This document shows positions 10,768 to 21,518 of a stretch of 64,000 nt of DNA, piece after piece. The number at the start of each line of letters is the position of its first letter. The stretch's first letter is position 1. Origin of the DNA: Deroplatys truncata. Taxonomy: Eukaryota > Arthropoda > Insecta > Mantodea > Mantidae. The DNA lies in assembly GCA_030765065.1 (NCBI GenBank), contig CM060990.1, positions 663,164,618-663,228,617 of the forward strand, in the 5' to 3' direction. A program made the translations under genes and the position numbers. The notes beneath the pieces were generated by a model. It worked only from the letters and a program-made list of their open reading frames with translations, was not told the DNA's origin and searched no databases.

Positions 10768-12998
10768 CTGATGTGATACACTCACATGACTTTCTCTACT
10801 CTTGCACAAACTGCTTTTACAAACGTTTATTCTCCATCTACTTCATGTTATTCGATATAAAAATTTGCAGAAACTATCTTATGGCTAATTTTCTTGTAGT
10901 ACAAGGGGAATGTGGTAGGCTTTAAGCGATAGTCAAATCCTCTAAGAACTGGTTGCTATGTGGATCATTTCATTCTCTTTGCATGTTCAGGACATAAAAA
11001 AAATAAAAGAATAAGGAATTCCAATTTGAGAAAAAGCATAAGTATTGTAAAATTCAAACAAATAACAAGGAATATGTCGGAAATAGTTCACTGGACAAAA
11101 AAAAAGTATATGACATAAATTGTGTGTTTTAACGAGATCTACATTTACTGTGTAGTAAAATTTTGTATATCTCTTACGGTTTACCAGTTAGGCAAAATTC
11201 ATTCAGAATGAAGACGACTTTTGGGGACATTCCCAAAAACTTCAAGATATACATTTCATTTACCATGAAAATATTTTAAACATATGGTAGTTTAGTAGAA
11301 ATCTTTACAGCCATTTTGAGGAAAATCAAAATTTTCGAAAAACGTTCCATGGGGTGTTTTTTTAAAATCTTCGTGTCGCATCTTTGAAAGATACTGAATT
11401 TAAATACGAAGTTAGGTATTTATACGAATTTTCGTTTTTGAGTTACGCTGTTCAGACGCGCGTGCGCGGATTTTTTTAAATTTTTTTATTCATGGTGCCT
11501 CAAAACATGTATTTTGGGTGAAATCTCGGTATCGAATTTTTGGGTGGAATGCAATACTTCTCCTATTTACTATACGTAGTAGAGAAGGTAATAAGAGCTT
11601 ATTAATGAAGAAATTAGAATGCTCAATAAATTTAAGTACTATAATCAAACATAGAAGTGGATGGAACTAATCGATTAGAAATAGAAAAAAGAATAAGTGA
11701 AGGAAGAAAAACAATGTGAATGTTATGGAGCAGAAACATTGTAAATAAAACTAAAAGTCATTTATTATAACAACTAAATTAAAATAGTACAAAGTATATT
11801 GCTCGATGGAGCAGAAACGTGAACAATGAATAGGCAACAACAGAGATGGATTTTTGGCGGAGGGCTTCTCGAAACTAAAGAAGGGACACAAATTCGTAAA
11901 ACAATGGAGTAAAAAGAATGTATTGGAAATAATAGAAGAGAGAAGATTAAAGTGGTTCGGCCATATGAAAAGAAAGGTCTTAGAATAAAAAGTTGAAGGA
12001 AACTACGATGGGGAAGGCCAAGAGAACAATGGAGGGATCGATGGGGTCCTTAGAAGCATGGAGTCTAGAGGACTAACAGAGGATGGGGATTTATGGAGAA
12101 TTGTATTTATACTTGGGTTGTAGGAAAACTACTGTATGTTAGATAACTCCTAAGTAAATAAAAAAAGGTATAAAAGGGCGAAGAATAATCATTATTTTTA
12201 AATACTGATTTTTACTTTCTCTACTAGGTATAATAAGTATTGCATTCCACCCAAAAATTCGGTTTTCGAGATTTTACCGGAAATACATGTTTTGAGGCCC
12301 CTGAATCCAAAAAAAATTTTTAGAAAAAGGTCCGTGTGTGTGCCTGTGTGTCTGCAAACAGCAAAGTCGGATAAATACCAAACTTGGTACATAGGTTCAG
12401 TATCTTTCAAAGTTGCGACATGAAGATTTTCAAGAAAATCCCCCCAGCACAGACTACCCTTTACATGGAACATTTTTCGAAAATTTTAATTTTCTCAAAA
12501 ATGGCCCTAACGATTTTTATTAAAATATCATATGTTTAAGATAGTTTTATGACAAATTAAATGTATATCTTGAATTTTCTGGGAATGTCCCCAAAAGTCG
12601 TCTTCGTTCTGAATGAATTTTGCATAACTAAGCTGTAACAGAGACACAAGCGTAGTACACAAAATATATAGATCTCGTTAAAACTCACAGATTATGTCAT
12701 ATACTTGTTTTTTGTCCAGTGAACCATTTCCGAGATATTCCTTGTTATTTGTTTGAATTTTCCAATACTTACTTTTTCTCAAATGGTGTCCTGGACATGC
12801 AAAGAGAAGGAATGCTCCACATAGCAACCAGTTCTTAAAATGTTTGACTGTCGCTCAAAGCCTACCATATTCCCCTTTCACCTATAAAAAAATTAGCAAT
12901 AAGATTAACATAAAGTAGATGGAAAATAAGCCTTTGTAAAAACAATTAGTTTGTATAAGAGTAGAGAAAGTCATGTGAGTGTAACACATCAGATTTTA
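10768..12998. repeat. large inverted repeat (foldback) built from R1
   Basis: The left arm (about 10768-11600) and the right arm (about 12215-12998) are imperfect inverted copies over roughly 800 bp. Matching landmarks include the outer blocks CTCACATGACTTTCTCTACT and AGTAGAGAAAGTCATGTGAG, and the central block ACGACTTTTGGGGACATTCC with its reverse complement. The ~610-bp spacer contains a LINE 3' coding fragment. The arms are diverged R1 sequence, so two opposed R1 insertions are an alternative to a single foldback element. Confidence 0.75.
11700..12130 (+). pseudogene. non-LTR retrotransposon ORF2 C-terminal fragment
   Basis: In shifting frames the sequence reads RWIFGGGLLETKEGTQIRKT, then EKIKVVRPYEK and KLRWGRPREQWRDRWG. 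The basic GRPR-x-x-W-x-D pattern is typical of the C-terminus of several LINE ORF2 proteins, following 'W-F-G-H' residues. Several stops interrupt it. It lies between the arms of the inverted repeat and ends near an A-rich stretch at 12158-12170, as a LINE 3' end would. Confidence 0.55.
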
Positions 12999-13024
12999 AG
13001 TTATAACACCTAGTTTTACTTCCA

Positions 13025-13640
13025 GTACCACATACCTAGTAGGTAGAGAAGTTTTACATTCGACCCAAAATTTCGATACCGCGATGTCACCGGAAATACG
13101 TGTTTTGGGGAATAAAGATATTTTTTGAAAATTCAAACTAGTAATAACGAATATTTTGGAAATGTCTCATGCCACAAAAAAAGGTCATTGGAAATAAATT
13201 ATTTCTTTCAGTAATCAACATGTTTTTGTTTTGTTTTGTAAGTTTTTGGCTATCTCTTATGATTTGCCCATTACACAAAATTCCTTTCGAGTGAAAAGGA
13301 CTGCAGAAAATTCTAAGTGTACGTTTAATTGGTCATGTAAACGTGTGGTGCTTTAAACATAACCGTTAGAGCCATTTTCAAGTAAGTAAACATACAAAAA
13401 ACCGAAAAATATTCCATGTAGGGGGTAGTATGAGAATGGGTATATTTTCTTTGAAAATCTTTGTGTTGCATCTTTGAAAGCTGCTGGACTTAAATACCAA
13501 GTTTGGTATTTATCCACTATCCTATATGTAAAAGTGTTTTTTATGGATTCAGGGGCGTCAAAACGTGTATTTCCGGTGACAATATAGTTTTTTGATGGAA
13601 TACAATACTTCCCCTACCTACTAGGAAGCGGTAGAGAAAG
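13025..13640 (+). repeat. R1 repeat pieces
   Basis: The first ~90 bp match R1 in inverse orientation (TAGTAGGTAGAGAAG, then ATTCGACCCAAAATTTCG). From about 13130 to 13640 the forward order of R1 landmarks is seen (ATCTCTTATGATTTGCCC, CGTTAGAGCC, TTTGGTATTTATCC, TACTAGGAAGCGGTAGAGAA). It is a degraded, rearranged copy. Confidence 0.6.
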
Positions 13641-14159
13641 TAAACCTGAGAGTTCTCTGTTTATTTTAGCGGGGTAGCACTGTTGTATTATGAATATGTA
13701 CAAAGGTTTTAGTTTGCGATACCTCGGCAATATTCCTGAAAGAAGACACCGTGACTAACGTATCTTCCTTGAATCCCACATGCAATAACGGAACCGGTAG
13801 CCCATGAATATGTACATCCTGGGTCACGAAACCTTACTGAAGTCATGACTGACACACATTAGTAATAGCATTTTAGTTTACGTGCACTCTTGAATTTCTT
13901 ATCTGACGGATTAAAAAATGCGTTGGCGGAGAAACGAGGTGCATTAGCAGGTGTAAAAAGTGTACCAAATAGTGTGCCTGATTGCTCTGAAGGTCACAGT
14001 ACTTCTTTGATATAACCTACTTTTATACATTCTATACTTCAGGTTTATCAGGGATCACTCTTTGAAAAGCACTGTGCCTCTTATTTCCACTCTCTCCTTC
14101 TATATCCCTTCTCTTTCCTTCCATCGCCCTCACCACATTTTTCCCCAAAAATTGAAAAT
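13641..14159. other. no gene seen
   Basis: No gene or repeat recognised apart from pyrimidine-rich stretches near 14080-14130. Confidence 0.4.
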
Positions 14160-14560
14160 TACTTTTTTTATACAAAAAAATCTGAAGTGACTTTCTCTAC
14201 CCTCTAGCGCTTATCAGTGGGTATGCGAATTATTCATACAGAAGTATCTTATTCATTTTAATCGAGATAAAACTTTCCGGAAATAGCTGCATTACACATT
14301 TTTTATTGCTACAAAGGGAATAGCGATAGTCAAATGTTTTAAGAGCTGGACGCTACGTACTGGCCTTAAAATTCCATGCTCTGCGCGTGCAATCGCGAGA
14401 AGCAACTGCATATCGAAAGCACTTGGGAAGTATGACCAGGTAATGAACAATTTGAACCATTGATAACGAATATCTCGGAAATGGCTCATGCCACAAGAAA
14501 TGTTATTTTAAATAAATTGTACGTTTTAAAGAGATCTACATTTTTTGTGTAGTCGTTGAA
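14160..14560 (+). repeat. R1 repeat fragment
   Basis: Outer R1 landmarks (TGACTTTCTCTACC, GCGATAGTCAAATG, ATATCTCGGAAATGGCTCA, AAAGAGATCTACATTTT) appear in the same order as in the left arm at 10.8-11.15 kb. Confidence 0.55.
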
Positions 14561-14639
14561 GCCGGAATTATGAAGGCAATAATTATCATAATATTCTGAG
14601 GATAGCGATATAAAATAAGTAATAATGTATTTAAAATCA

Positions 14640-15280
14640 GTGTATGTATAAAAAGGAGAAGCATTGTGAAAATTGTTGACTGTTAAAAGCGACAGAAAGA
14701 CCAGACAGGCACAGTTTTGTTAATTAGGGACCAGCCTCAGGTAGAAAGGGTAAATACCATTGAAACAAGTTTTTTCTGGTAACAGCCGAGTACAGCTGCA
14801 CTTAGCCTGGTGAAGGCCACCCTAGGCTTCAGGACGCGGTGTTGTGTGGAGTGTTTAAGGGGAGAGAGGGGAAGTTTAGGCGTTGGTTTTCCTTGTGCAG
14901 CGTGGGTAGATCAGTCTGTCCTGAGCGATTGGTAAGAACGGGACGACATTCTCGTCGAGTTGTGAACTTGGCGGCGAACATGCAAGAGGGTAGAACGTTC
15001 AGCTGTAGTTAATAATCTTCGGTCTTGGTAAAGACACAGTAGCATCGTATGCATTTAAAAGTGATCGGCAAACCTTAAGTTTTATTTAAAATGGTGAAAA
15101 TAAAAGTGTTCCAAGAAAGCGTTCGTGTTTCTCTGTACACACTCACGCATACCCAGTGATTAAGATCTCATGCTCGAGCAGCCGTGGCAAAGTATAAAAA
15201 AAACAACTAGGAGGAGAAACGCAGCAACCGTGAGGCAAAGGTAGTGCTTCATTGTTGGAGGACGTAGCGTGGCTGCGTCA
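14640..15280. other. unassigned moderate-GC sequence
   Basis: This stretch is less AT-rich than its surroundings and contains an AATAAA near 15100. It could be part of an unrecognised LTR or other element, but I see no terminal repeats or coding motif to support that. Confidence 0.25.
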
Positions 15281-15289
15281 TCGTTTTCG

Positions 15290-15535
15290 CCTATCGCTTA
15301 ACGTTTACCAGTTATACAAGATTATATGAAAATGCTTCCGAATGAAGTGGACGTCAGAGGCTATTCCCAGAAAATTCAAGCTACGCATTTTATTTGCCAT
15401 GTAAATATCTTTTAATATATGGTATTTTAATCAAAATTCAAAGTGTTAGTGTCGTATCTTTGGAAGGAGCTGAACCTAAATACCAAGTTTGGTATTTGTG
15501 CTACTTTTGTTTTTGAGTTATATTGTTCACAGACA

Positions 15536-15581
<46 letters not shown>

Positions 15582-15650
15582 CCTTTTTCTAAAAACGCTT
15601 TTCTCTCTCAACTTCCCTTTTTTTTGAGGGGGTAAAATGCAATACCTTCC
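15290..15650 (+). repeat. R1 copy with (CA)n tract
   Basis: This R1 copy has the blocks TATCGCTTAACGTTTACCAG, TACCAAGTTTGGTATTTGTG and GGACCTTTTTCTAAAAACG. A (CA)n microsatellite at about 15535-15578 occupies the position where other copies have a short ACACAC or GTGTGTG stretch, so the microsatellite grew from a motif internal to R1. Confidence 0.7.
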
Positions 15651-16085
15651 CTTAAACTTAGCTTTAGTTACATGTGATGTCTTTTGTTCTCGAAGCTTTT
15701 TATGCCTTGTATGCTTTAATGACCTGTATTTACTTCCAATGCCTTTTACTAGATTTTTATTTTTCTTACACTTCTACGCATTGAAAATGTTCCTTACGAT
15801 TTAGTTTCTAACCAGTCTTGTTCAAATTTTCAGCAGAAACTCCGAGGGAATAAAGTTAAAAAACTGACATATGGTTTTTGCTACAATTTTAAATTGCTCA
15901 AGATATGGCATAATTAATTTGAACAATTATTAAAAAAATATATATTTAAAGGTTTAAAAATTATTTCTGAAACATCCAGAAGAGTGTAAAAATTCTTTAT
16001 TTCAGTTTTTCGCATTCCTATCTAAATAAGATTGCAGTATTTTTATTTTTTCGAAATAGTGATTTCTTTATCGCATGGAACACGT
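15651..16085. other. no gene seen
   Basis: AT-rich, with no recognisable frame or repeat. Confidence 0.45.
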
Positions 16086-16099
16086 AACTAATTAGAATA

Positions 16100-16476
16100 T
16101 TCATTCATTATCTGTTTACCCTCCTCTTATGTAGGACTTACACCCCCCAGGACTTACAGGCGGGTGCCTGGGGTCAGAGGCCCGTCGAGGAGCAGACACT
16201 CAGGGAGCAGACAGAACATCCAGGATGGGTGATCAGCCCGATGCCTGGTATGGGATGAAGGAAGTGGAGGAAGCGAAATGTTGGTGAAATGGATGAAAGG
16301 AAAGGTGATGATGGAGCAGATGGTGGAATGAATGGCGGGGGAAACCGGAGAACCCGGAGAAAACCCGCCCAGATGCCGCTTCGTCCACCACAAATCCCAC
16401 ATGCAGGTCCCTGGGATTGAACCCGGTCCGCCTCGGTGGGAGGCGAGCGGTCTAACCACTCGGCCACGGCGCCGCC
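16100..16476 (-). mobile_element. SINE A (tRNA-derived), copy 2
   Basis: Inverse-orientation copy of SINE A with both the A box (CCACTCGGCCA on the plus strand) and the B box region (GGATTGAACCCGG). It is the longest of the four copies here. A perfect 14-bp target duplication, AACTAATTAGAATA, lies at 16086-16099 and 16477-16490. Confidence 0.95.
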
Positions 16477-16490
16477 AACTAATTAGAATA

Positions 16491-17016
16491 ATAAAAGTAA
16501 AATAATTTTTACCTCAGTAAATATTACAGATATGTGAATGAAATTTAAAACACAGTTATATTATGTCGGAGCAACATATGACAAAATTTTGAAAACATTT
16601 AGATAAAAGCTGGAAGGTTTAGAATTTTCGCGATTAAGGATAGCCATCTGTGATATTTCTGAGCTTCACAGTTTCAGATATTAATGCAGTAATCAGGGAT
16701 TTATGTATAATATGCACACTAAATTTCATTAACATTTCTAAATTAGTGCCAGATATATTACCTATTTTATTATTATTTTTACTGTTTTGAAAAATTGCTC
16801 CACGGGAAAAAAATTATTTTATAATTAAACTCTTTAATAGTATCTGAGCAAACTATGGGGATAACTTTTTAATTATCTTACTATTTTGGGGGAAATAAAT
16901 GTTAATTAAGAGACTTTATCTTTTTGCTTAAGAATTTTCACAATAGGAGCATTATTACTTAATAACATCACAGGTAAGCATGTTAAGGGAAATTAATCTA
17001 AGCACTATTTTATTCT
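16491..17016. other. no gene seen
   Basis: AT-rich sequence between two SINE A copies. Confidence 0.45.
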
Positions 17017-17029
17017 GTGATTTATAAAG

Positions 17030-17363
17030 GAGGGCGCCGTGACCGAGTGGTTAGACCGCTCAGGGACCCGCATGTGGGATTTGTGGTGGACGAAGCGGCG
17101 TCTGTGCGGGTTTTCTCCGGGTTCTCCGGTTTCCGCCGCCATTCATTCCACCAACTGCTCCATCATCACCTTTCCTTTCATCCATTTCACCATCATTTCG
17201 TTTCATCTGCTTCCTTCCTCCCATACCAGGCATCGGGCTGATCACCCACACTGGCTATTCTGTCTGATTCTTGAGTGTCTGCTCCTCGACGGGCCTCTGA
17301 CCCCAGGCACCCGCCTGTAAGTCCTACATAAGAGGAGGTTAAACAGAGAAAGAAGAACAAGAA
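17030..17363 (+). mobile_element. SINE A (tRNA-derived), copy 3, B box deleted
   Basis: A forward copy with a 13-bp target duplication, GTGATTTATAAAG, at 17017-17029 and 17364-17376. Compared with the other copies, about 35 bp between TTAGACCGCTC and AGGGACCCGC are missing, removing the B box while keeping the A box. The tail is AGAAAGAAGAACAAGAAG. Confidence 0.95.
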
Positions 17364-17659
17364 GTGATTTATAAAGAAGTATTCAAAATTCGATTCATTT
17401 ATACCGAAAAGCTCATCGTGTAGAACCTCTCCTTTGTCTGTTTTCTGCTCCTCTGGAGCTAATTTGTGGTATTTGCAGTTTCCTGAGTCCTCTCTTAAAT
17501 GGTTTCTTCACTTCAATGTAGGCTAAACTTATAGGTTTTACTATAATTTTAAAAAAGCTAGACTTTCAATCGCTATGTGACGTGCTTTACAAGGTTGTAC
17601 ATGTATATAAGTTACTTACAGGGTGGGCGAGAAGTCCCCGTACCCCCTAGTATCGAATG

Positions 17660-19045
17660 CTAATTGATTTATTTTATTAAGTGTCCAGTATATCTGTATG
17701 TTCCCCATCATGCTGTAAACACAGTTCCATACGCCTCCATGTTCTTCTTGACATATTCTTGAGCACGTCCGGTGTTATAGTGCGAAATGCATCCGCAACA
17801 GCATTGCGCAATTCTTCGTTTGTAGCATAAGGACGTGCAGATACATGCGCCTTAATGACTCCCCATAACGAGTTGTCAGACGTGGTGAGGTCAGGACTTC
17901 TTTGTGGTCATTTCAAGGGAGCTGGTGTTGCTGATGAACCACGACCTGACCTATCCACCGTCCCGGAAAGTGTTCATTTAGGAACTCGCGCACTGCAAGA
18001 GGGTAGTGAGGAGGCGCTGCATCTTGCTGCAACCATATGCGTTCTGTGAGGCCCCTTTCCTCGAGCTGAGGTATTAGCCATGCTTGTAGCATGTGTAAAT
18101 AATTTGTGCCATTCACAGTCCCTTTAAAAATGTACGGCCGCGGTGCATGTTGTGATGTCATCACTGCCCATATCATTACGTGAGGCGGGTTCCTTTCTAA
18201 CTCGACTGTGTAATGAGGATTCTGTTTGGCACAAAAGACAATATTTCTAGACGTGAGTTTCGATAAATCGCATATTCATTTGAAAACATAACCTTGGCAC
18301 GGTTCACTGCATTTGGAAATAGAGTTAACAAAGGCGCTCATTCCGGTCTCTATCCGAAAACGTCGGTCGTAAAGGTCTGAGCTTAAGGTCTTTTTTCATG
18401 TGATCTCGTCATTGTTGTCCTCGGTATACCGAGTTCCGAAGCACGTTTACGTGTCGACTTCATAGGAGATTGATCAATCGAAGCAGAGACTCCGGCACAT
18501 GTTTCTTCTCGTGTCTAAATTAAATTGAGTTTTATTTATGGACGCTCTTTAACTCCTGTGGTCCTTAGCGTCCCATTCTATATTGGGCGTGAAAGACCGG
18601 TAATTTTGCTCAGAGGCCTCTTTATCAGGCTTGAGGTTCTTTTACGTGCCGTAAATCTACGACACTGGACCACCGGCTTTACTTCCCTTCCGAAGGAAGC
18701 CATGTTAAGGATTTTTACGCCCGAAAAAATCCATCGCCCTCCGCCGGGTTTGAACCCGCGACCTCGGAAACTAGAGGCTAGCATGGTAACCACTACACCA
18801 CAGAGGACGACTTTCTCGTGTCTTCTTCCTTCCACTCCGCTGCCTGTCTTTAACACTGCCAAAAGCAAAAGCACGTCTTTCCCAATCCAGAAGAGTTGCT
18901 TTTCGCGGTGGATCCTTATTAAATCTTTCCTGGAATGCTCCCAATATCTTTCTCATTGTCTACCCTGAGTGTTGTCGTTCGTGCACCCGCACTCTTGACC
19001 CTAAGCGCTCCTCAACAGTGTAACTATGACCGCTCACATCTGCCA
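17660..19045 (-). pseudogene. DUF4817-type DDE transposase, split by a SINE
   Basis: From the likely start at about 19045 (MADVSGHSYTVEERL) the protein runs leftward. The N-terminal DUF4817-like helix-turn-helix includes ILGAFQERFNKDPPRKATLL and GSVKDRQRSGRKKTRES. After the SINE the product resumes with SPMKSTRKRASELGIPRTTM. The catalytic part has MIWAVMTSQHAP, WLQQDAAPPHYPLAVREFLN and SPDLTTSDNSLWGVI, with one acidic residue visible in each of the last two. The C-terminus is RRMELCLQHDGEHTDILDT. Without the SINE and its duplication the coding span would be about 1,080 bp (~360 codons), a normal length for the group. Frameshifts and stops occur near 18970, around 18300 and near 17930. It is inactive. 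Confidence 0.8.
18517..18812 (-). mobile_element. SINE B (tRNA-derived), nested in transposase
   Basis: A complete copy of SINE B in inverse orientation, ending in the tRNA-like head with the B box (GGGTTTGAACCCG on the plus strand) and A box (CCACTACACCA). An 11-bp target duplication, TTCTCGTGTCT, lies at 18506-18516 and 18813-18823. The insertion splits the DUF4817-type transposase after its RKKTRES segment, so it is younger than that element. Confidence 0.93.
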
Positions 19046-19150
19046 TGGCTACAAATTAAAACTCGACTGCGAAAACCTGTAACCATGAATTCCAACAATT
19101 GATAAGTAACATAGCTACTGTCCATTCCAAACCAGAGTTCCCTCTGATGT

Positions 19151-19640
19151 AAACAGAAGCACGTGCTTCGGCTTGTCACGAACCCAAGAATATACTCCTA
19201 CGCCAACGTAAATAGTTCCTTAATACATGTACTGTATCATGAAATATTAGAGCAGGAAAGGTATAGAACTGCACATTTTATTGCTGTTATCATAAGAACT
19301 CATCGTTAAAGGTAATGGATATATACTAGCTGTTAAGAGATTACAAAATATGACTTTCGCCTGCTGTTGCGCTAACGCCGAGAGCATCTTGCTTATTAAT
19401 ACCAACCGACATGCACGACTGCCACTCTCTTACATGCACAAGAAATGCAGCAATGAATTCCCAGAGGCGCTATCTGAGTACCGAATAAACACTTTGCGTA
19501 ACACAGGATATATGATAAGCGAACAGTCATTCATAATACACTACCACACATATGCTCAGCTCAGGTCAAATCTTGTGATTTAGTCAGTTGGTATTTGAGC
19601 TCACATGGCAGGGGAAGGTGCGTGCAGTGCGAATAAACTG
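19151..19640. other. no gene seen
   Basis: AT-rich; the frame at 19350-19583 has no recognisable motif. Confidence 0.4.
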
Positions 19641-19649
19641 TTCAAACGC

Positions 19650-20185
19650 AGAAGCGGGAAACAGTTAAAAAGTGGCTAAAAACAAACAATTCTTCATATA
19701 TTCAACTCACTATTACAAAAATACCCGACACTTGCGTTATTGCATATTAGGAAACTAATATCGGATTTTACAGGCGTTTCAGTGAGAAGTGTAACGAAAG
19801 CGAGCAGGGAATATAAACAGACATAATACAGCATAGAAGAAGATAAAACGTGGGAACTTGTTTTAGGTGCGACAGTGCTGTGGATAAGCTTGTCATTATT
19901 TTGGAGAGTAGTTCTGATTCTGATATGGCAGCTGAGTTATCTTCGGAGGATTCGGATTTGGGTGTTGCACTTTTGCCCGAGAATTGTGATTAACGTAAGT
20001 AAAATGTTCATTGCCGCATACTTATAAAATCGACTGTTACCTCAGGTTGCATTTTGAACTATGATTCTCACGCAGGACGCCTTTTTATAGATTAAATAGT
20101 GTTCAACAAGCACGTGGGAGGGGAACAAGCAGCCATTAGGGGCGGGGATTGCGAACTACTTTCGCGCGGATAATACAAAGAGTTT
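19650..20185 (+). pseudogene. internally deleted transposase: N- and C-terminal pieces joined
   Basis: A frame near 19675-19815 reads KYPTL, then RKLISDFTGVSVRSVTKASR. It matches the helix-turn-helix segment of the element at 5846-6814. About 70 bp later a frame reads DKLVIILESSSDSD, AAELSSEDSDLGVALLPE and a stop at about 19990. Such an acidic serine-rich tail looks like a transposase C-terminus. At 20155-20180 the sequence GCGCGGATAATACAAAGAGT resembles the right inverted repeat of the 5846-6814 element. The catalytic domain is absent. The left terminus is not clear. Confidence 0.5.
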
Positions 20186-20292
20186 GTTTTCAGTGAAAGG
20201 CACTCTGGTTTGGAATGGACAGTACATAGCATAGTAACATTTGATACTCACAGGGTTACGGGGTACGGAGTACGGGGACTTCTCGCTCAACC
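20186..20292 (+). mobile_element. deletion derivative of the DUF4817-type element
   Basis: The block ACTCTGGTTTGGAATGGACA at 20204 is the inverse of 19129-19150, which lies just upstream of the transposase start of the 17.6-19.1 kb element. It is followed within 60 bp by ACGGGGACTTCTCGCTCAAC, the inverse of that element's 3' terminus. So a 5' untranslated piece is joined directly to a 3' end in plus orientation, as in a MITE. Confidence 0.45.
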
Positions 20293-20296
20293 TGTA

Positions 20297-20740
20297 CAGG
20301 GTGGTCACAAATTCCCGTTACCCCCTACCAGAATCTTATGTTGTACATACCATTACGATGATAGTGGTATATGTTATGTGTTGCAGATAACCAACACGAC
20401 CAATACAAGTGACTACATCACCAAAGATCACACTACGACAAGCAGTTGGGCTCACGACAGGCCACGCACAGGAAAGAATGGAAGAGGTGCGTAGACTCCA
20501 ACAGCACTTCGGACGTCAGGCTCCTCCAAGAGTGACACTTCTGTGATAGGAACTCAAACTCTTGGCCACAAGATAAACCACGCTGTGGCAGACCTTCAAC
20601 AAGATTGGAACAACGCACACAAATCGCAGAATCAGTGGGAAGATCCCCAACGAAGTCAACACGGAAACAATCTGTAGAACTGCATATTCACAAATCAAGC
20701 TTGCTCAAGCGCATGAAAAACGAACTCCAGTAACAGGTTT
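20297..20740 (+). pseudogene. second DUF4817-type element, 5' part
   Basis: A terminus-like block TACAGGGTGGTCACAAATTC at 20296 is followed by coding remnants in shifting frames. These include LQQHFGRQAPPRV, then KPRCGRPSTRLEQRTQIAES and SPTKSTRKQSVELHIHKSSL. The pattern is collinear with the N-terminal half of the transposase at 17.7-19.0 kb (SPMKSTRKRASELGIP). The coding similarity stops near 20740; the catalytic domain is missing. At least two frame changes are needed to follow it. Confidence 0.6.
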
Positions 20741-21021
20741 GTATTTAATATCACTAACATTCATATTTATGAATTTTGGTAATTTTTGGCCTTTTGTCAC
20801 GGAGGAGTATACTTAATGCGGGTACTCCGCTCTCTCTTTTTCATTATTTATTCCACTCTCTCCACTCCCTTGCTCCTATTCCACACGTTTTCTCCCTCTC
20901 TCCATCTCTCCCACTCTCCGTGTAACATATGCCATGTGATGCTTTGAAAACCAGTAATTAAACTCCTTTTTCTTGAATGTTAGCAGAAATTAAAACGCAA
21001 GAAAAAATTGTAACAGTACTA
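20741..21021. other. no gene seen
   Basis: Contains a pyrimidine-rich CTCTC-type tract at 20828-20920. Confidence 0.45.
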
Positions 21022-21284
21022 AGTCGGCCACGATATGCGTACGTTCGGTGAGAATAATTAAGCAGTTGTGTAACAAGTGGACGGGGCATCGGAAGGACAA
21101 TAGGTAAAAGAAAATATCCGCAGCTCTGAGTTGCATTTACTAGGGAGTCTGAGGCCTGCAAATGTAGTCCTGCTTTTATTGTGCAAATTTCCCTCATTCC
21201 CCTCTGATTCCTAGCCTTGATGATGTTACTCATTATCAACGAAAACAGTGGCGTCCTACAAGCGCACTCATATCGTGGCCGACT
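21022..21284. mobile_element. small MITE-like element
   Basis: Perfect 16-bp inverted repeats, AGTCGGCCACGATATG at 21022-21037 and its complement at 21269-21284, bound about 260 bp without a recognisable gene. TA occurs next to both ends, which would fit a TA duplication, but the exact boundary is off by one base. Confidence 0.55.
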
Positions 21285-21518
21285 AGCGCACAATCAGTAT
21301 TGCTGCTATTTCTGGGGCATATTGCGTCTGTAATCCCTACCTATGCAGAAGTAGTAAATTTCGTTCCGGTAACTTTGAAGTTGGTTTGCGCAATTATAAT
21401 TATTTTAATACTTAATCCTTTCAATGCTAATGACAGATACATCCACCGAACCCTATCTATTCTCATGGTCATCCATCTAGGATTCCTCCCTTTTGACGTG
21501 TGTGTGCTCTGGAATGTA
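21285..21518. other. no gene seen
   Basis: Unique AT-rich sequence before SINE C. Confidence 0.4.

Larger units (their letters stand above)
17619..19150 (-). mobile_element. DUF4817-type DNA transposon, minus orientation
   Basis: The 3' end (left on the plus strand) begins CAGGGTGGGCGAGAAGTCCC at 17621. An inverted version of the same end, with a few changes, occurs at 20256-20292, and a related one starts at about 20297. The transposase frame reads leftward from about 19045. No matching terminal repeat is visible near 19150-19250, so the 5' boundary is uncertain. A SINE B is inserted in the gene. Confidence 0.65.

Noticed and set aside
14640..15280. Possible solo LTR with AATAAA
   Set aside because: No TG...CA ends, target duplication or second LTR could be found.
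7938..17363. tRNA genes suggested by A and B boxes at the SINE heads
   Set aside because: The heads lack a proper acceptor stem and are followed by SINE bodies with target duplications.
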